A DNA stretch of 64,000 bases, from positions 1-64,000 of the forward strand of contig NZ_BMLK01000009.1 of the NCBI RefSeq assembly GCF_014645195.1, in the 5' to 3' direction. The DNA comes from Novosphingobium indicum. Lineage in GTDB: Bacteria > Pseudomonadota > Alphaproteobacteria > Sphingomonadales > Sphingomonadaceae. The first letter of the stretch is position 1. The number at the start of each line of letters is the position of its first letter. The notes beneath the pieces were generated by a model that did no database searches, was not told the DNA's origin, and was given only the letters and a program-made list of their open reading frames with translations. Positions 1 through 10,580 of the stretch are shown in pieces. The translations under genes and the position numbers were made by a program.

Positions 1-294
1 CGCTGCGGTGAGAGGCCCTCTAAAAGCACCCCTCGATTCGGTCAAACACTTTCTTCAAAAAAGTTTTGAAAAGTTCCGAAGCGAAGGAAAACCGTGAGTT
101 TTGCGCTCCTGAACTTCAATATGGGGCGATTCCGCCCGGTTTCAAGCCATGATCGAACGCGAGGCGATTCCCCTGCCCTGTAACGGCCTGCCCTGCCGCC
201 AGTTCACACCCTTTGTTTACCATGCAGCGCTAATCCTGAGGCGTGCACAATCGGGCGCCCTTTCGCGCCGCAAACAACCGGGAACCGTTCATAG
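1..294. other. Non-coding left edge
   Basis: I see no convincing gene in this stretch. It probably holds the upstream region of the glycosyltransferase that starts at 295, and perhaps that of a divergent gene beyond the left edge. No clear terminator or known operator was recognised. Confidence 0.5.
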
Positions 295-1299
295 ATGCCG
301 ACACCGGCGATCAGCGTTGCAATGAGCGTCTACAACGGCGAACGCTTTCTCGCGCTCGCCATAGAGAGTGTATTGGCGCAGGAGTTCACCGACCTCGAAT
401 TCCTGATCGTCGACGATGGCTCCACCGATTCCTCCCCGCAGATGATCCGCAGCTATGCGGAATTGGATTCGCGCATCCGCCCTATCCTTCGCGAAAATCG
501 CGGGTTGATCGCGAGCCTCAACGAGATGATTGAGACCGCCCGTGCCCCGATCATCGCACGCATGGATGCCGACGACATTTGCCGGCCCGACCGTTTCGCC
601 AAGCAGATAGCCTTTCTGGAACAGCATCCCGACTACGGCGTCGTCGGCAGCTGGAGCGAGGATATCGGCGAATTCGGTGAGCCGCTCACACGAATCGGCA
701 TGGCCGACCATCCACTGACGCACGAGCAACTGCTTCAAGCCATCGAATTCGGCGGACAGCTCATCTGTCATCCTGCGGCGATGTACCGGCGCGACATCGT
801 TCAGTCGGTGGGCTGCTATCACGCCGCCTTCCGGCATTGCGAAGACCTCGACCTCTGGCTGCGGCTCGCCAGCGTGACCAAGCTGGGCAATATCCCCGAA
901 CGGCTTCTCCGCTATCGCCGATATCCCGGCCAGGTCTCCTCGCGCCATGCCACCGAGCAGCAGATCGGTACCGCCGTCGCTCAGGCCGCTTGGCGCGAGC
1001 GCAAGGCCGGACGTGCCGATCCGACCGAAACGCTCGACCGCCTCCCCCCTATCGACGACCTCGATGCGCTCTTCGGCCGTCCGGGCATCTCTCATCAGGT
1101 TCGCGAGCAAGTCGCATTGGGTCTGCGCTATTCGGCCAGCGCCATGCGGGACGAAGGTTTCGACCTGCTGGTTACACACCTGCGCGAAGGCGGTCGGCGC
1201 GACGGCATGTGGCGCACTGTCCTGCGCCTGCTGCGTTTCGGCGAGCCGCTGCGTGCGCTACGTCTGGCGGCAACGCTGACCAAATCGCAGGCCGCCTGA
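295..1299 (+). CDS. Family 2 glycosyltransferase
   Basis: A 334-residue GT-A fold glycosyltransferase of the GT2 family. The N-terminus has the usual nucleotide-sugar binding start (SVYNGERFL, then LIVDDGSTD at residues 38-45) and an acidic DADD metal-binding motif at 91-94. It probably transfers a sugar from a nucleotide donor during assembly of a surface polysaccharide at the cytoplasmic face of the inner membrane. The stop codon is 4 nt before the GTG start of a flippase gene, so the two look co-transcribed and serve one polysaccharide pathway. Donor and acceptor cannot be read from the sequence. Confidence 0.9.
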   Translation: MPTPAISVAMSVYNGERFLALAIESVLAQEFTDLEFLIVDDGSTDSSPQMIRSYAELDSRIRPILRENRGLIASLNEMIETARAPIIARMDADDICRPDRFAKQIAFLEQHPDYGVVGSWSEDIGEFGEPLTRIGMADHPLTHEQLLQAIEFGGQLICHPAAMYRRDIVQSVGCYHAAFRHCEDLDLWLRLASVTKLGNIPERLLRYRRYPGQVSSRHATEQQIGTAVAQAAWRERKAGRADPTETLDRLPPIDDLDALFGRPGISHQVREQVALGLRYSASAMRDEGFDLLVTHLREGGRRDGMWRTVLRLLRFGEPLRALRLAATLTKSQAA

Positions 1300-1303
1300 A
1301 CCG

Positions 1304-2830
1304 GTGGCAGACGAATCCTCCTCGACGCCCGAGGCCGAACCGGACAACGGGCGCGGAACCGGCAGCGTGAAGTCTGCAGCGCTGTGGGCTGCGGCGAGCC
1401 AGTATTCGCAGTTCGCGCTGCAATTCATCACCTCGGTCATCATTTCGCGCTTCTTCCTGAAGCCCGAGGAGATCGGCCTGTTCTCCGTCGCGCTGGCGAC
1501 CGCGATGATCCTGTCGATCATTCAGGACTTCGGGCTGACACGCTATCTGGGGCGCCATCCCACGGCGGACGAGGACACCGTCCGACATTGCACGGTTATT
1601 GCGGCCTCCTTCTCCTTCATCCTCGCCGCGCTGATCCTGGCCATCGCCTGGCCGATGGCCGCGTTCTATTCCGAACCGCGCCTGCTCCCGATCCTCGGCC
1701 TCATCGCCGCCTCCTATCTGCTCAATCCGTGGAGCATCGTTCCGGTCGCCCTGCTCTCGCGCAAGCTGGACTTTCGCGGGACGTTCATGGTCAACGCCTC
1801 GGGCGCGGTGGCCAACAGCGGGAGCGCACTGGCACTGGCGGCAATGGGATTTTCAGCAGAATCGCTCGCCTGGGCCATGATCGTGCAGGCCGCCGTGCGC
1901 GCGGTGATGGCCCAGATACTTCGCCCGACGCCGTTCACCTTCAAGGTGCGCCTCGCTCGCGCCAAGGAGATCATCGGTTTCGGCGCGAGCAGCGCGCTGC
2001 TCTATCTCTCGGGCGGGATCGGCATGCGCACGCCCGACCTTATCGTCGGCCGCATGCAGGGCATGAGCGCGGCGGGCCTCTATAGCCGCGGCGTCGCGCT
2101 GGCCGCTCAGTTACACTACCTCGTCGCCGGCGCCGTCGGCGCGATCTACTACCCGACTTTCGCGCGCCTGCGCGAGGAGGAAAAGGATCTGGGCCCCTAC
2201 TACGAGCGCGTAGTCGCGGCGCACGGCGCGATCGTCTGGCCGGCCATGGTGCTGCTTGCCGTCCTTTCGCAGCCGGTGATCCTTCTGCTCTATGGCCCCA
2301 AGTGGGTCGATGCCGCTCCCCTGCTTGCCTATGTGGCGCTGGCGGAGTGCTTCTTCGTTGCCGTGCCGCTTCACATGGATCTTCCGATCCTGCTCGGCCG
2401 CCTGCGCCAGCTTCTCTATTTCAACCTTGCGGATACCGCCCTGTCTGTTGCCACACTCATGGCCGGCGCTGCCATCGGTGTGGAAGCGGCAGCTGCCTCG
2501 CGCATCGTCTACGGCTTGGGCTGGTTCCTTCTCTATGCCTTCTGGATGCAGCGTCTGGTCGGCTTCTCCTGGAGCAAGGTCCTTCGCATCTACACCGCCA
2601 GCCTTGGCGTCGCGCTGGTGACGATCATGCCGGCGCTCTATTCCGTGTTCGTCTGGCGCAGCCCCGGCACTCTGGGCTTCGTCGATTTCACTCTTACCGC
2701 GGCCGCCTCGGCGCTGGCATGGCTCGCCGCGATTTTCGCGCTGCGCCATCCGGCCCGCGAGGACCTTGTCGGCATGGCCCTCCACATCCTCGGTCCCTTG
2801 CGCGAGCGCCTCAAACTCCGCTTCGCCTGA
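1304..2830 (+). CDS. Polysaccharide flippase (Wzx/MATE-like, oligosaccharide flippase family)
   Basis: A 508-residue polytopic inner-membrane protein with about 12 to 14 hydrophobic segments and no soluble domain. Length, N-terminal SAALWAAASQYSQF and the central segment GGIGMRTPDLIVGR fit the lipopolysaccharide/exopolysaccharide flippase family, which moves lipid-linked glycans across the inner membrane. The start is a GTG 4 nt after the preceding glycosyltransferase. Together the pair probably belongs to an exopolysaccharide or O-antigen locus extending to the left. The exact substrate is unknown. Confidence 0.85.
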   Translation: MADESSSTPEAEPDNGRGTGSVKSAALWAAASQYSQFALQFITSVIISRFFLKPEEIGLFSVALATAMILSIIQDFGLTRYLGRHPTADEDTVRHCTVIAASFSFILAALILAIAWPMAAFYSEPRLLPILGLIAASYLLNPWSIVPVALLSRKLDFRGTFMVNASGAVANSGSALALAAMGFSAESLAWAMIVQAAVRAVMAQILRPTPFTFKVRLARAKEIIGFGASSALLYLSGGIGMRTPDLIVGRMQGMSAAGLYSRGVALAAQLHYLVAGAVGAIYYPTFARLREEEKDLGPYYERVVAAHGAIVWPAMVLLAVLSQPVILLLYGPKWVDAAPLLAYVALAECFFVAVPLHMDLPILLGRLRQLLYFNLADTALSVATLMAGAAIGVEAAAASRIVYGLGWFLLYAFWMQRLVGFSWSKVLRIYTASLGVALVTIMPALYSVFVWRSPGTLGFVDFTLTAAASALAWLAAIFALRHPAREDLVGMALHILGPLRERLKLRFA

Positions 2831-2910
2831 AAGTGGCGCTCTTCCCGCAATTGTGATAATAATGTTTCACAAGGAAGAGCAGGTGCGTAATTCGCCTGCG
2901 GGAGAGGGAT

Positions 2911-3807
2911 ATGTCTGGAACCGCATTGGCCCTGGCTCTGCTGATTGCCGACCCGGTGATTCTGGGAAGCGAGCCGCTGGCGATCACCGAAGATACCGAC
3001 ATTGCCGGCGAAACCCTGCAGGGGCAGGCCGACCGCGATCAGCGCATGACCGTGGACGTCGCGGTTCAGGGCCACGGCCCCTATCGCTTTCTCATCGACA
3101 CCGGATCCCAGCGCACCGTGGTCTCGACGGCCGTCGCCGGTAATCTCGGCCTGACTCTCGGACCGCGCGTGCGCATCGTCGGCATGGCCGGGCGCGATCA
3201 GGTCGACACGGCCCAACTGGACAGTCTCGATATCGGGAGGCAGTCTTTCTACGGTCTCACGGTGCCCTTGCTCGAAGACCGGCACATCGGCGCCGACGGC
3301 ATCATCGGCACCGACAGTCTGCAACACCAGCGCGTACTGCTCGACTTCGCGAAGAACACCATCACCATTGGCGAGCGGCACGAACTGGGCGGAAACCGGG
3401 GATACGACATCGTCGTGCGAGCCCGCCGGCGTTCGGGCCGCCTGATCATGACCAATGCCGACATCGACGGTATTCGCGTGAATGTCGTCGTGGACACGGG
3501 GTCGAGCATAACCGTAGGTAACCGGGCGCTCCAGCGTGCGCTACGCGACAAGCAAATGGGCGAGGCTACCCTTTCCAGCGTCACCGGGCACACGATCTCG
3601 GCCAATATGGGTCTGGCGAACCGGCTCAATATTGGCCGGCTCAATGTCGACAACGTGCTGATCGCCTTTGCCGATGCGCCGGCGTTCAAGGAACTCAAGC
3701 TCGACAAGCGGCCTGCGATCTTTCTCGGCATGCGGGAAATCCGTGGGTTCAAGCGCGTCGCCATCGACTTCGATTCGCGCCAGATCCTGTTTGACCTGCC
3801 ACAGTAG
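2911..3807 (+). CDS. Retropepsin-like aspartic protease with two DTG motifs
   Basis: A 298-residue protein with two copies of the aspartyl protease signature: FLIDTGSQRTVV (Asp63) and VVVDTGSSITVG (Asp195). A tandem arrangement in one chain suggests an intramolecular pepsin-like pair rather than the homodimer of viral retropepsins. The N-terminal 20 residues are hydrophobic (ALALALLIADPVIL), so export to the periplasm is plausible but the signal peptide is weak. The ATG follows a good ribosome site (GGAGAGGGAT). It lies 46 nt upstream of the Atm1-type exporter, possibly in one transcript. Its substrate is unknown. Confidence 0.8.
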   Translation: MSGTALALALLIADPVILGSEPLAITEDTDIAGETLQGQADRDQRMTVDVAVQGHGPYRFLIDTGSQRTVVSTAVAGNLGLTLGPRVRIVGMAGRDQVDTAQLDSLDIGRQSFYGLTVPLLEDRHIGADGIIGTDSLQHQRVLLDFAKNTITIGERHELGGNRGYDIVVRARRRSGRLIMTNADIDGIRVNVVVDTGSSITVGNRALQRALRDKQMGEATLSSVTGHTISANMGLANRLNIGRLNVDNVLIAFADAPAFKELKLDKRPAIFLGMREIRGFKRVAIDFDSRQILFDLPQ

Positions 3808-3853
3808 CCATCGCGGCGATTGTTTTACGCCGCGTCTGGCCTAAATAGCGCCG

Positions 3854-5674
3854 ATGCCGCCAGATACAGCCGTTCACGATCCTAACGCCCGCCATGACGG
3901 GTGGCGCACCCTGCTGCGCTTCCTTCCCTACCTCTGGCCGCGCGACAACAAGGCCCTGCGCTGGCGGATCGTCGTCGCCTGCCTTTTCATCCTCGCCTCG
4001 ACCGCCGCCCAGCTTATCCTGCCCTATCTGCTCAAGTGGGCGGTCGACGCAATGGGCGCGACGGGGCCCAAGCTGCTGCAACTGGCGATGTGGACCGTGC
4101 TTGGCTATGCCGCCGGCCGCTTCGCGCAGACCGCTTTCAACAACCTGCGCAATATCGTTTTCGAACGCGTCGGGCAGGATGCAACGCGGGCTCTGGCGGA
4201 AAACGTCTTCGGTCAGTTGCATCGGCTCTCGCTGCGTTTCCACCTCGGCCGGCGGACAGGAGAAGTCACCAAGACCATCGAGCGCGGCACCAAGAGCATC
4301 GACACGATGCTCTACTTCATGCTGTTCAACATCGCGCCGACCGTGCTGCAGCTTCTCGTCGTCGCGGTGATCTTCTGGCTGAATTTCGGCCCCGGCCTTG
4401 TCGCCGCGACCGCAGTGGCGATCGGCGCCTACATATGGGTAACCCGCACGATCACCGAATGGCGCACCAAGCTGCGCGAGCAGATGAACCGCCTGGACGG
4501 GCAGGCCCTCGCCCGCGCGGTCGACTCGCTGCTCAACTACGAAACGGTGAAATATTTCTCCGCCGAAGCGCGCGAAGAAGCCCGCTACGCGAACTCGACC
4601 CGCGCCTATGCGGAAGCAGCCGTGAAAAGCGAAAACTCGCTCGGCATGCTGAACATTGTGCAAGCCGTCGTGGTCAATCTGCTGATGGCCTTCGCGCTCG
4701 CCTGGACGGTGTGGGGCTGGTACCAGGGCAAGTACACGGCGGGCCAGCTCGTTTTCGTACAGACCTACCTTACCCAGCTGTTCCGACCGCTCGACATGCT
4801 TGGCATGGTCTATCGCACGATCCGCCAGGGGCTGATCGACATGGCCGAGATGTTCCGCCTCATGGACACCGATGTGGAGGTCTCGGACAAGCCCGGCGCG
4901 CCCGCACTGATCATTCGCCAGCCCTCCGTGGCGTTCGACAACGTGATGTTCGGCTATGACAAGGATCGCACGATCCTCAATGGGCTGTCCTTCGAGGTGC
5001 CTGCCGGCCGCAACTACGCCGTCGTCGGACCGTCCGGCGCGGGCAAGTCGACCCTCGCGCGCCTGCTGTTCCGTTTCTACGATCCGCAAAGCGGTCGCAT
5101 CCTGATCGACGGGCAGGATATCAAGGAAGTCACTCAGGCCTCCGTGCGCGCGGCCATCGGCATCGTTCCGCAGGACTCCGTGCTGTTCAACGACACCATC
5201 GGCTACAACATCGGTTATGGCCGCGAAGACGCCACGCAGGCCGAAATCGAAATGGCGGCCCGAGGCGCGGCACTGATGGGGCTGATCGACCGGCTGCCCA
5301 AGCGCTTCGACACCGAAGTCGGCGAGCGTGGGCTCAAGCTATCGGGCGGTGAGAAGCAGCGCGTGGCAATTGCCCGTACGCTGGTGAAGAACCCGCCGAT
5401 CCTCGTCCTCGACGAAGCGACCAGCGCACTCGACACCCGCACCGAGCAGGACATTCTCACGACGCTGCACCGCGTAGCCGAGCATCGCACCTCGATTTCC
5501 ATCGCCCACCGCCTTTCGACCATTTCGGACGCGGACCGGATTCTCGTCCTGAACGAAGGCCGGCTCGAGGAAAGCGGCACCCACGGCGAGCTGCTGCGCT
5601 ATGGCGGGCTCTACGCCGAAATGTGGTCGCGGCAGGCCGCCGAGGCCGAGGAAATGGGCGAAGCGGCAGAGTAG
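3854..5674 (+). CDS. atm1: Atm1-type ABC exporter (glutathione-conjugate/heavy-metal half transporter)
   Basis: A 606-residue half-size ABC exporter: N-terminal six-helix membrane domain (about residues 30-320) fused to a nucleotide-binding domain with Walker [10 protein letters not shown] (near 391), signature LSGGEKQR (near 496) and Walker [13 protein letters not shown] (near 520). Start (MPPDTA) and membrane segments such as [16 protein letters not shown] closely resemble the structurally characterised Novosphingobium aromaticivorans Atm1 as I remember it. Members of this family export glutathione derivatives and metal-glutathione conjugates and relate to mitochondrial Atm1/ABCB7. It should function as a homodimer in the inner membrane. 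Confidence 0.93.
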   Translation: MPPDTAVHDPNARHDGWRTLLRFLPYLWPRDNKALRWRIVVACLFILASTAAQLILPYLLKWAVDAMGATGPKLLQLAMWTVLGYAAGRFAQTAFNNLRNIVFERVGQDATRALAENVFGQLHRLSLRFHLGRRTGEVTKTIERGTKSIDTMLYFMLFNIAPTVLQLLVVAVIFWLNFGPGLVAATAVAIGAYIWVTRTITEWRTKLREQMNRLDGQALARAVDSLLNYETVKYFSAEAREEARYANSTRAYAEAAVKSENSLGMLNIVQAVVVNLLMAFALAWTVWGWYQGKYTAGQLVFVQTYLTQLFRPLDMLGMVYRTIRQGLIDMAEMFRLMDTDVEVSDKPGAPALIIRQPSVAFDNVMFGYDKDRTILNGLSFEVPAGRNYAVVGPSGAGKSTLARLLFRFYDPQSGRILIDGQDIKEVTQASVRAAIGIVPQDSVLFNDTIGYNIGYGREDATQAEIEMAARGAALMGLIDRLPKRFDTEVGERGLKLSGGEKQRVAIARTLVKNPPILVLDEATSALDTRTEQDILTTLHRVAEHRTSISIAHRLSTISDADRILVLNEGRLEESGTHGELLRYGGLYAEMWSRQAAEAEEMGEAAE

Positions 5675-5834
5675 CGGCAAGCCGCTCCTGACCATCGACG
5701 GGTTGCGCGAAACGGCCCGATGAGGCATGAGCGCCCGCGTATTTTGCTGCGGGTGCGAAGACGCCTGCCTTTTTCCGAAATCGGCCGAGCCTGCATCTGC
5801 GCGTGGCGCGGCCCTATTGCGGCTGGACTGTGAG

Positions 5835-7322
5835 ATGGCTTTTTTCAGCAACTTCCGAGAGGACTGGTTCGGAAACATCCGGGCCGACATTCTTGCCGGC
5901 ATCGTCGTTGCCCTCGCCCTGATTCCCGAAGCAATCGGCTTCTCGATCATCGCCGGCGTCGATCCGGCCGTGGGCCTCTGGGCATCGGTTGCCATTGCCA
6001 TCGTGATCTCGTTCACCGGCGGTCGCCCCGGCATGATCTCGGCGGCGACGGCATCCGTGGCGGTGCTGGTGATCCCGCTCGTGCGCGAACATGGCGTAGA
6101 CTATCTGTTCGCAGCCACGATCCTCATGGGCGTTTTCCAGATTCTGGCCGGCCTGCTGCGGCTCAACCTCGCGATGCAGTTCGTGTCGCGCTCGGTGATC
6201 ACCGGCTTCGTCAATGCGCTGGCGATCCTGATCTTCATGGCGCAGCTGCCACAGCTCATGGACGTGACCTGGCACACTTATGCGATGGTGCTGGGTGGCC
6301 TCGCGATCATCTACCTGTTCCCCCGGATCACCACGGCAGTACCCTCCCCGCTGGTGTCGATCATCGTGCTTTCCGCGCTGTCGATCGGTTTCGGGCTGCC
6401 GGTCCATACGGTGGCCGACATGGGCGAACTGCCCTCGGGCCTGCCCAGCTTCGGCCTGCCGAACGTGCCCTTGACTTGGGAGACCTTCCGGATCATCGCG
6501 CCCACCGCCGGCGCCATGGCCGCCGTCGGCCTGCTCGAATCGCTGCTGACCGCACAGATCGTCGACGACATGACCGACACCGATTCCTACAAGCGCTACG
6601 AGTGCCGGGGTCAGGGCATCGCCAATATCGTGGCGGCCATGTTCGGCGGCATGGGCGGCTGCGCGATGATCGGCCAGTCGGTGATCAACATCACTTCGGG
6701 CGGGCGCGGGCGCCTTTCCTCGTTCGTCGCCGGGTTTTTCCTCTTCATTCTGCTGGCCGTGCTTGGTCCCTACGTCGGACAGGTACCGATGCCTTCGCTG
6801 GTGGCGGTCATGATCATGGTGTCGATCGGCACGTTCTCGTGGAACTCGATCCCCAACTTGCGCCGTCACCCGTGGCAGAGCTCGGTCGTCATGATCACCA
6901 CGGTGGTTGTCGTCGTCGCGACGCACGACCTCTCGCTGGGCGTCGGTGCCGGCGTGCTGCTCTCGGGCATCTTCTTCGCCCACAAGGTGCAGCGCCTGTT
7001 CCGCGTCGAACGCGAGATCAGCGCAGACGGCCGGACCGCGACCTACATCATCTCGGGCGAGATCTTCTTCGCCTCGGTCCACCGCTTCGTCGAGCAGATG
7101 CAGACCGATCAGGAAACCGCGCCCAAGGTCGTCATCGACATGACCCACGCGCACCTGTGGGACATTTCCTCGGTCGATGCGCTGGACAAGATCGTCGGCA
7201 AGCTCGCCAAGGGCGGCGCCGATGTGCAGGTTATCGGCTACAATCAGGCGAGCGCCGACATCGTCGACAAGTTCGCCCTGCACGACAAGACCGGCTTCGA
7301 ACTGGGCACTGTGCCGCACTGA
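5835..7322 (+). CDS. SulP family anion transporter with STAS domain
   Basis: A 495-residue transporter of the SLC26/SulP family: 10 or more membrane helices with the typical early segment [15 protein letters not shown], followed by a C-terminal STAS domain (roughly residues 390-495, [19 protein letters not shown]). Members carry sulfate, bicarbonate or dicarboxylates across the inner membrane; the substrate cannot be told here. I start at the ATG at 5835 ([11 protein letters not shown]) because upstream in-frame codons encode a Cys-rich, unconserved-looking stretch. A strong terminator follows at 7361. Confidence 0.9.
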   Translation: MAFFSNFREDWFGNIRADILAGIVVALALIPEAIGFSIIAGVDPAVGLWASVAIAIVISFTGGRPGMISAATASVAVLVIPLVREHGVDYLFAATILMGVFQILAGLLRLNLAMQFVSRSVITGFVNALAILIFMAQLPQLMDVTWHTYAMVLGGLAIIYLFPRITTAVPSPLVSIIVLSALSIGFGLPVHTVADMGELPSGLPSFGLPNVPLTWETFRIIAPTAGAMAAVGLLESLLTAQIVDDMTDTDSYKRYECRGQGIANIVAAMFGGMGGCAMIGQSVINITSGGRGRLSSFVAGFFLFILLAVLGPYVGQVPMPSLVAVMIMVSIGTFSWNSIPNLRRHPWQSSVVMITTVVVVVATHDLSLGVGAGVLLSGIFFAHKVQRLFRVEREISADGRTATYIISGEIFFASVHRFVEQMQTDQETAPKVVIDMTHAHLWDISSVDALDKIVGKLAKGGADVQVIGYNQASADIVDKFALHDKTGFELGTVPH

Positions 7323-7360
7323 GCGGCAGGGAAAGCAAATCTCGCCTTTCCGATAGATTG

Positions 7361-7395
7361 GAAGGCGGGGCTCAACGAACCCCGCCTTCTTTTTG
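7361..7395 (+). terminator. Intrinsic terminator after the SulP gene
   Basis: A perfect 10-bp stem (GAAGGCGGGG at 7361-7370 with CCCCGCCTTC at 7380-7389) is followed by a run of T on the plus strand. It ends the SulP transcript. The hairpin also faces the convergent peptidase gene, but the minus-strand side lacks a T run. Confidence 0.9.
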
Positions 7396-7409
7396 CGTAA
7401 AACCGTGCT

Positions 7410-9104
7410 TCAAACCGAATCCGGATAGACCGGCTTGATATCGACCGGGATCGAGCCCATCGATTCAATCGCCGCTTCGGCCTGCGGATCAAGCTTGGCC
7501 CACTTGGCCATGAAGGCCTTGGTGCCTTCGTAATCGCCCTTGGCCTGCAGCATCAGGATATCGTGCAGCAGGCTGCGCACGCCTGCCTCCATCTTCGCAT
7601 CGTCGACCACATAGCGCTTGGTCGCCGGATCGTAGGTGAAAGCGCCATGATCACGCAGGTAGGCGTATTGCAGCGCGGCGCCCTTGCCATGAGCCTCGAC
7701 CGCACCGAAGCGCACCGCGCGGAAGATGCCGGTGAAGTAGGTGGCGAACAGCTGCGGCTTCTCGGATGCCGGGATCTCACCCTTGTCCATCATCAGCAGG
7801 ATGTTCCAGACACCAGCAACATCGGCCTTGGCCTCTTCCAGCGCCGAGCCCTCCTCCTTGAGCATCTTGTCGACGGTGGTCTTCTCGCCGTTCACCGTAA
7901 TCGTGCCCGGCCCGAGGCTGTGCGACAGCTCGTGGAACAGCGTCTCGTACTGCATGTACTTCTTGGCCACGAGACCGGCCTGATCCGGCTTGAGCACGAG
8001 CGCGCCCATCGGCTTCAGGATACGCTCGAACTTGGCACCCAGCACGTTCGACAGGATCACCTTCTTCGCGCCCTTGGCCTCGCGCACGCGCTCGTCATTG
8101 GGCAGGTTGAAAGCGATGGTCTGCACGCCGGGTACGTTGTCGCCGCCGCCGTGGACCTGTTCGGCCACCGCGATAGGGCTGGCGAAACCGCGCTGGAAGT
8201 TCTTGTACTGATCCTCGATGGGCAGGTTCGCTTCCATGTCCTTGAGATAGTTCTTGTACTTGGCGAGCGCGGCGGACTCTTCCGGGTCCTTGAGCGTCAC
8301 GAAGCTTTCAAACGCCGTCTTCGCGCCCATCAGGCGGTCGGTATAGACCTCGTAAGGCCCGATCGCGATTTCGATGGGGGTGTCCTTGAGGTCCATCCAC
8401 GCCAGTTCGCTCTCGAAATAGTCGTCGTCGAGAAACGCCTTCGCCCGCAGGCTCAGGAATGTCTTGAGGCTGGGATTGCTGGTCCTGGCCGCGGCCTGTT
8501 CGAGAAGCTTGGCCGCCGGTTCCAGCCACTGCCGGTATTCCACCGAGTATGGCACGGCGACCAGTTTGTCCCCTTCCCGCTTCACCACGGTGTAGGGGCT
8601 GAGCAGTTCGTCCTTCTGATCGGGATGTGCCGCGATATAGGCCTGCAGTTCCTCGCGCGTCATGTCCGCGGGATAAAAGCCCGCCCCTTCGGGCATCGGC
8701 GTCGAACCCCAGAAGGGGTTCAATTCAGCCAGTGTGTCCCAAGGGCCGAAATTGCGGTCGAACATTTCGAGCAGAAGGTCGCGGTCCGCGCGGCGATTTA
8801 CCGAGATCGCACGGCGGATCTGCGGGTTCTCGGCATAGCGCTGGCGCAGATAGACCTCGTCCAGCAGGTCCGACGCCTTGATCAGCAGGTTCACGACCTC
8901 GCGCTGTTCGGCATTGAGGAAGCCGGTTTCGACATCCATGTCGATCACCGCCAGCTTCGCCTTCTGCGCGGCAAGATTGTGGTCCGGTTCGGCCGGGGCC
9001 TCTGCCGGAGCCGCAGGCGCGGAGGCCACCTCCGAGGACGCCTGCGCACAAGCCGCGCTCGCCAACAGCAGCGCGGCAGAAGAAAGATATCGAGTGGTAT
9101 TCAT
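7410..9104 (-). CDS. M49-like (dipeptidyl-peptidase III type) metallopeptidase lipoprotein
   Basis: From the ATG at 9104 (MNTTRYLSS) the protein has 564 residues. It starts with a lipoprotein signal (LLLASAAC lipobox) and an Ala/Pro/Glu-rich linker. The catalytic region carries a zinc motif HELSH inside LFHELSHSLGPGT and a downstream EEAKAD supplying the third ligand, an arrangement like M49 peptidases, whose classic motif is HELLGH. It is probably a membrane-anchored periplasmic peptidase. An in-frame ATG six codons upstream (9122) is possible; neither start has a clear Shine-Dalgarno sequence. Family assignment rests on the zinc motifs and overall length. Confidence 0.78.
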   Translation of the reverse strand: MNTTRYLSSAALLLASAACAQASSEVASAPAAPAEAPAEPDHNLAAQKAKLAVIDMDVETGFLNAEQREVVNLLIKASDLLDEVYLRQRYAENPQIRRAISVNRRADRDLLLEMFDRNFGPWDTLAELNPFWGSTPMPEGAGFYPADMTREELQAYIAAHPDQKDELLSPYTVVKREGDKLVAVPYSVEYRQWLEPAAKLLEQAAARTSNPSLKTFLSLRAKAFLDDDYFESELAWMDLKDTPIEIAIGPYEVYTDRLMGAKTAFESFVTLKDPEESAALAKYKNYLKDMEANLPIEDQYKNFQRGFASPIAVAEQVHGGGDNVPGVQTIAFNLPNDERVREAKGAKKVILSNVLGAKFERILKPMGALVLKPDQAGLVAKKYMQYETLFHELSHSLGPGTITVNGEKTTVDKMLKEEGSALEEAKADVAGVWNILLMMDKGEIPASEKPQLFATYFTGIFRAVRFGAVEAHGKGAALQYAYLRDHGAFTYDPATKRYVVDDAKMEAGVRSLLHDILMLQAKGDYEGTKAFMAKWAKLDPQAEAAIESMGSIPVDIKPVYPDSV

Positions 9105-9192
9105 GGGGGGATATTCCGTCATATCAGCAATGACGGCACCCTAGCCCCCTGCCGCCCGGGTGCAAGCCCGGCAGCGGCACTGCTCCACGGCC

Positions 9193-10494
9193 TCAGAGCG
9201 GATCGAATTCCAGGTGCAGGCTCTTCAATGCGCGCAGCACGTAAGTCGGCTCGTACTCGAAATGCCGTGCGCCTTCGGGGCCATGGTGCGCTTCGGACAA
9301 GCGGATATTGCCCATTCGCGCGAGCAGCCGCTCGATGCTGGTCGCCACCTCGCGGCGGGCCAGCGGAGCGCCGATGCAAGTATGTGCGCCGCGCCCGAAG
9401 GCGAGGTGCTCCTTGAGCTTGGGGCGGTCCATGTCGAAGGTATGCGGATCGGGGAACCGGCGCGGATCGCGGTTGGCCGCCATGTGACTCATCAGGATCG
9501 GTGTGCCGGCCTTGATCTCCACCCCGCCCAGCGTCGTCGTCTTCTGGCAGATGCGTCCGCCGCTCTTCACCGAGCCGTCGTAGCGCAGCAGTTCCTCGAT
9601 AAAGGTCTCGATCCTCTTCGGGTTCGCGCGCAGTTCCGCCTGAATGTCAGGTCTCGTCGCGATGACCTTGAAGCCGTTGGCCAGCAGGCGGTTAGTGGTA
9701 TCCTGCCCGGCACCGAACAGGAACGCGGCCAGCCCGGTAACGTCCACCAGCGACGGCTTCGACCCATCGGGAAAGGTCGCCTGCGCCAGTTCGTTGAGAA
9801 TGTCTTCGTGCGCCAGCAGACCGCGCAGGGGCGTGAGCAGCGGATGGTTGGCGATGCGCCGCCGGGCGATGAGGCCGAACAGATCCTTGCCCACCGGGAC
9901 AAGGGGGTTCTTCATCATGTCTTCCTTGGTCGCATCCATCGGCACAGGTAGCGTGCCTTCGAGCAGACGCCGGCACTTTTCGCGCATCTTGTCCGACAGG
10001 CCGAGCAGATCGGAAATGACGAGCGCGCCGTAAGGCCCGCCGTACTGCCGCACGATGTCCACTTTGCCATCGGCGTGGAACTCGTCGATCAGACCTTCGG
10101 CCGTGGCCAGTAGCTGCGGCTGCAACTGCTTGAGGCGGCTGGGCGTAAACAGGCGCGAGAGCACCGAACGTAGGTCGGCATGCCGGTCTCCGCGCTCGGC
10201 AACGATCTGGTCGGCGAAATCGATATTCTTGCGCGCCGCCTCGAGTTCGTCGGTGATGTCGTCGCCCTTAGGCGTGAAGGGCAGTTCCACCAGACCGCCG
10301 GTGACGGCATTGATCTCAGAGAAATGCTCGGTGTCGAGCATCAGTTCGATGGTTTCTTCGTAGCCGACGACCGCCACGGCATCCCGATAGGGCAGCTTCA
10401 CGACCGGCCCCTGTTGGCGAAGATAGTCGAAATAAGCGTGCGGATCGTCGACCAATGAGACGTCCGTGTACCAATCGGCGTTTTCGTAAGACAC
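9193..10494 (-). CDS. Cytochrome P450
   Basis: A 433-residue soluble bacterial P450. Visible landmarks are the I-helix oxygen-activation motif AGQDTT (262-267), the K-helix ELLR (ExxR, 301-304) and the heme-binding loop FGRGAHTCIGAP with proximal Cys373. Such enzymes hydroxylate small hydrophobic compounds using ferredoxin and ferredoxin reductase; neither partner is encoded nearby. The start is a GTG (MSYENADW) preceded by a GGGAGAG ribosome site. The substrate is unknown. Confidence 0.93.
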   Translation of the reverse strand: MSYENADWYTDVSLVDDPHAYFDYLRQQGPVVKLPYRDAVAVVGYEETIELMLDTEHFSEINAVTGGLVELPFTPKGDDITDELEAARKNIDFADQIVAERGDRHADLRSVLSRLFTPSRLKQLQPQLLATAEGLIDEFHADGKVDIVRQYGGPYGALVISDLLGLSDKMREKCRRLLEGTLPVPMDATKEDMMKNPLVPVGKDLFGLIARRRIANHPLLTPLRGLLAHEDILNELAQATFPDGSKPSLVDVTGLAAFLFGAGQDTTNRLLANGFKVIATRPDIQAELRANPKRIETFIEELLRYDGSVKSGGRICQKTTTLGGVEIKAGTPILMSHMAANRDPRRFPDPHTFDMDRPKLKEHLAFGRGAHTCIGAPLARREVATSIERLLARMGNIRLSEAHHGPEGARHFEYEPTYVLRALKSLHLEFDPL

Positions 10495-10580
10495 GCGCCC
10501 ACTCTCCCGTACTTTATGATCCTTCGTGTATCACAAATACCGGCTCAGTCAATGTGCAGAGACGTGCTAGAGGCTCGGGT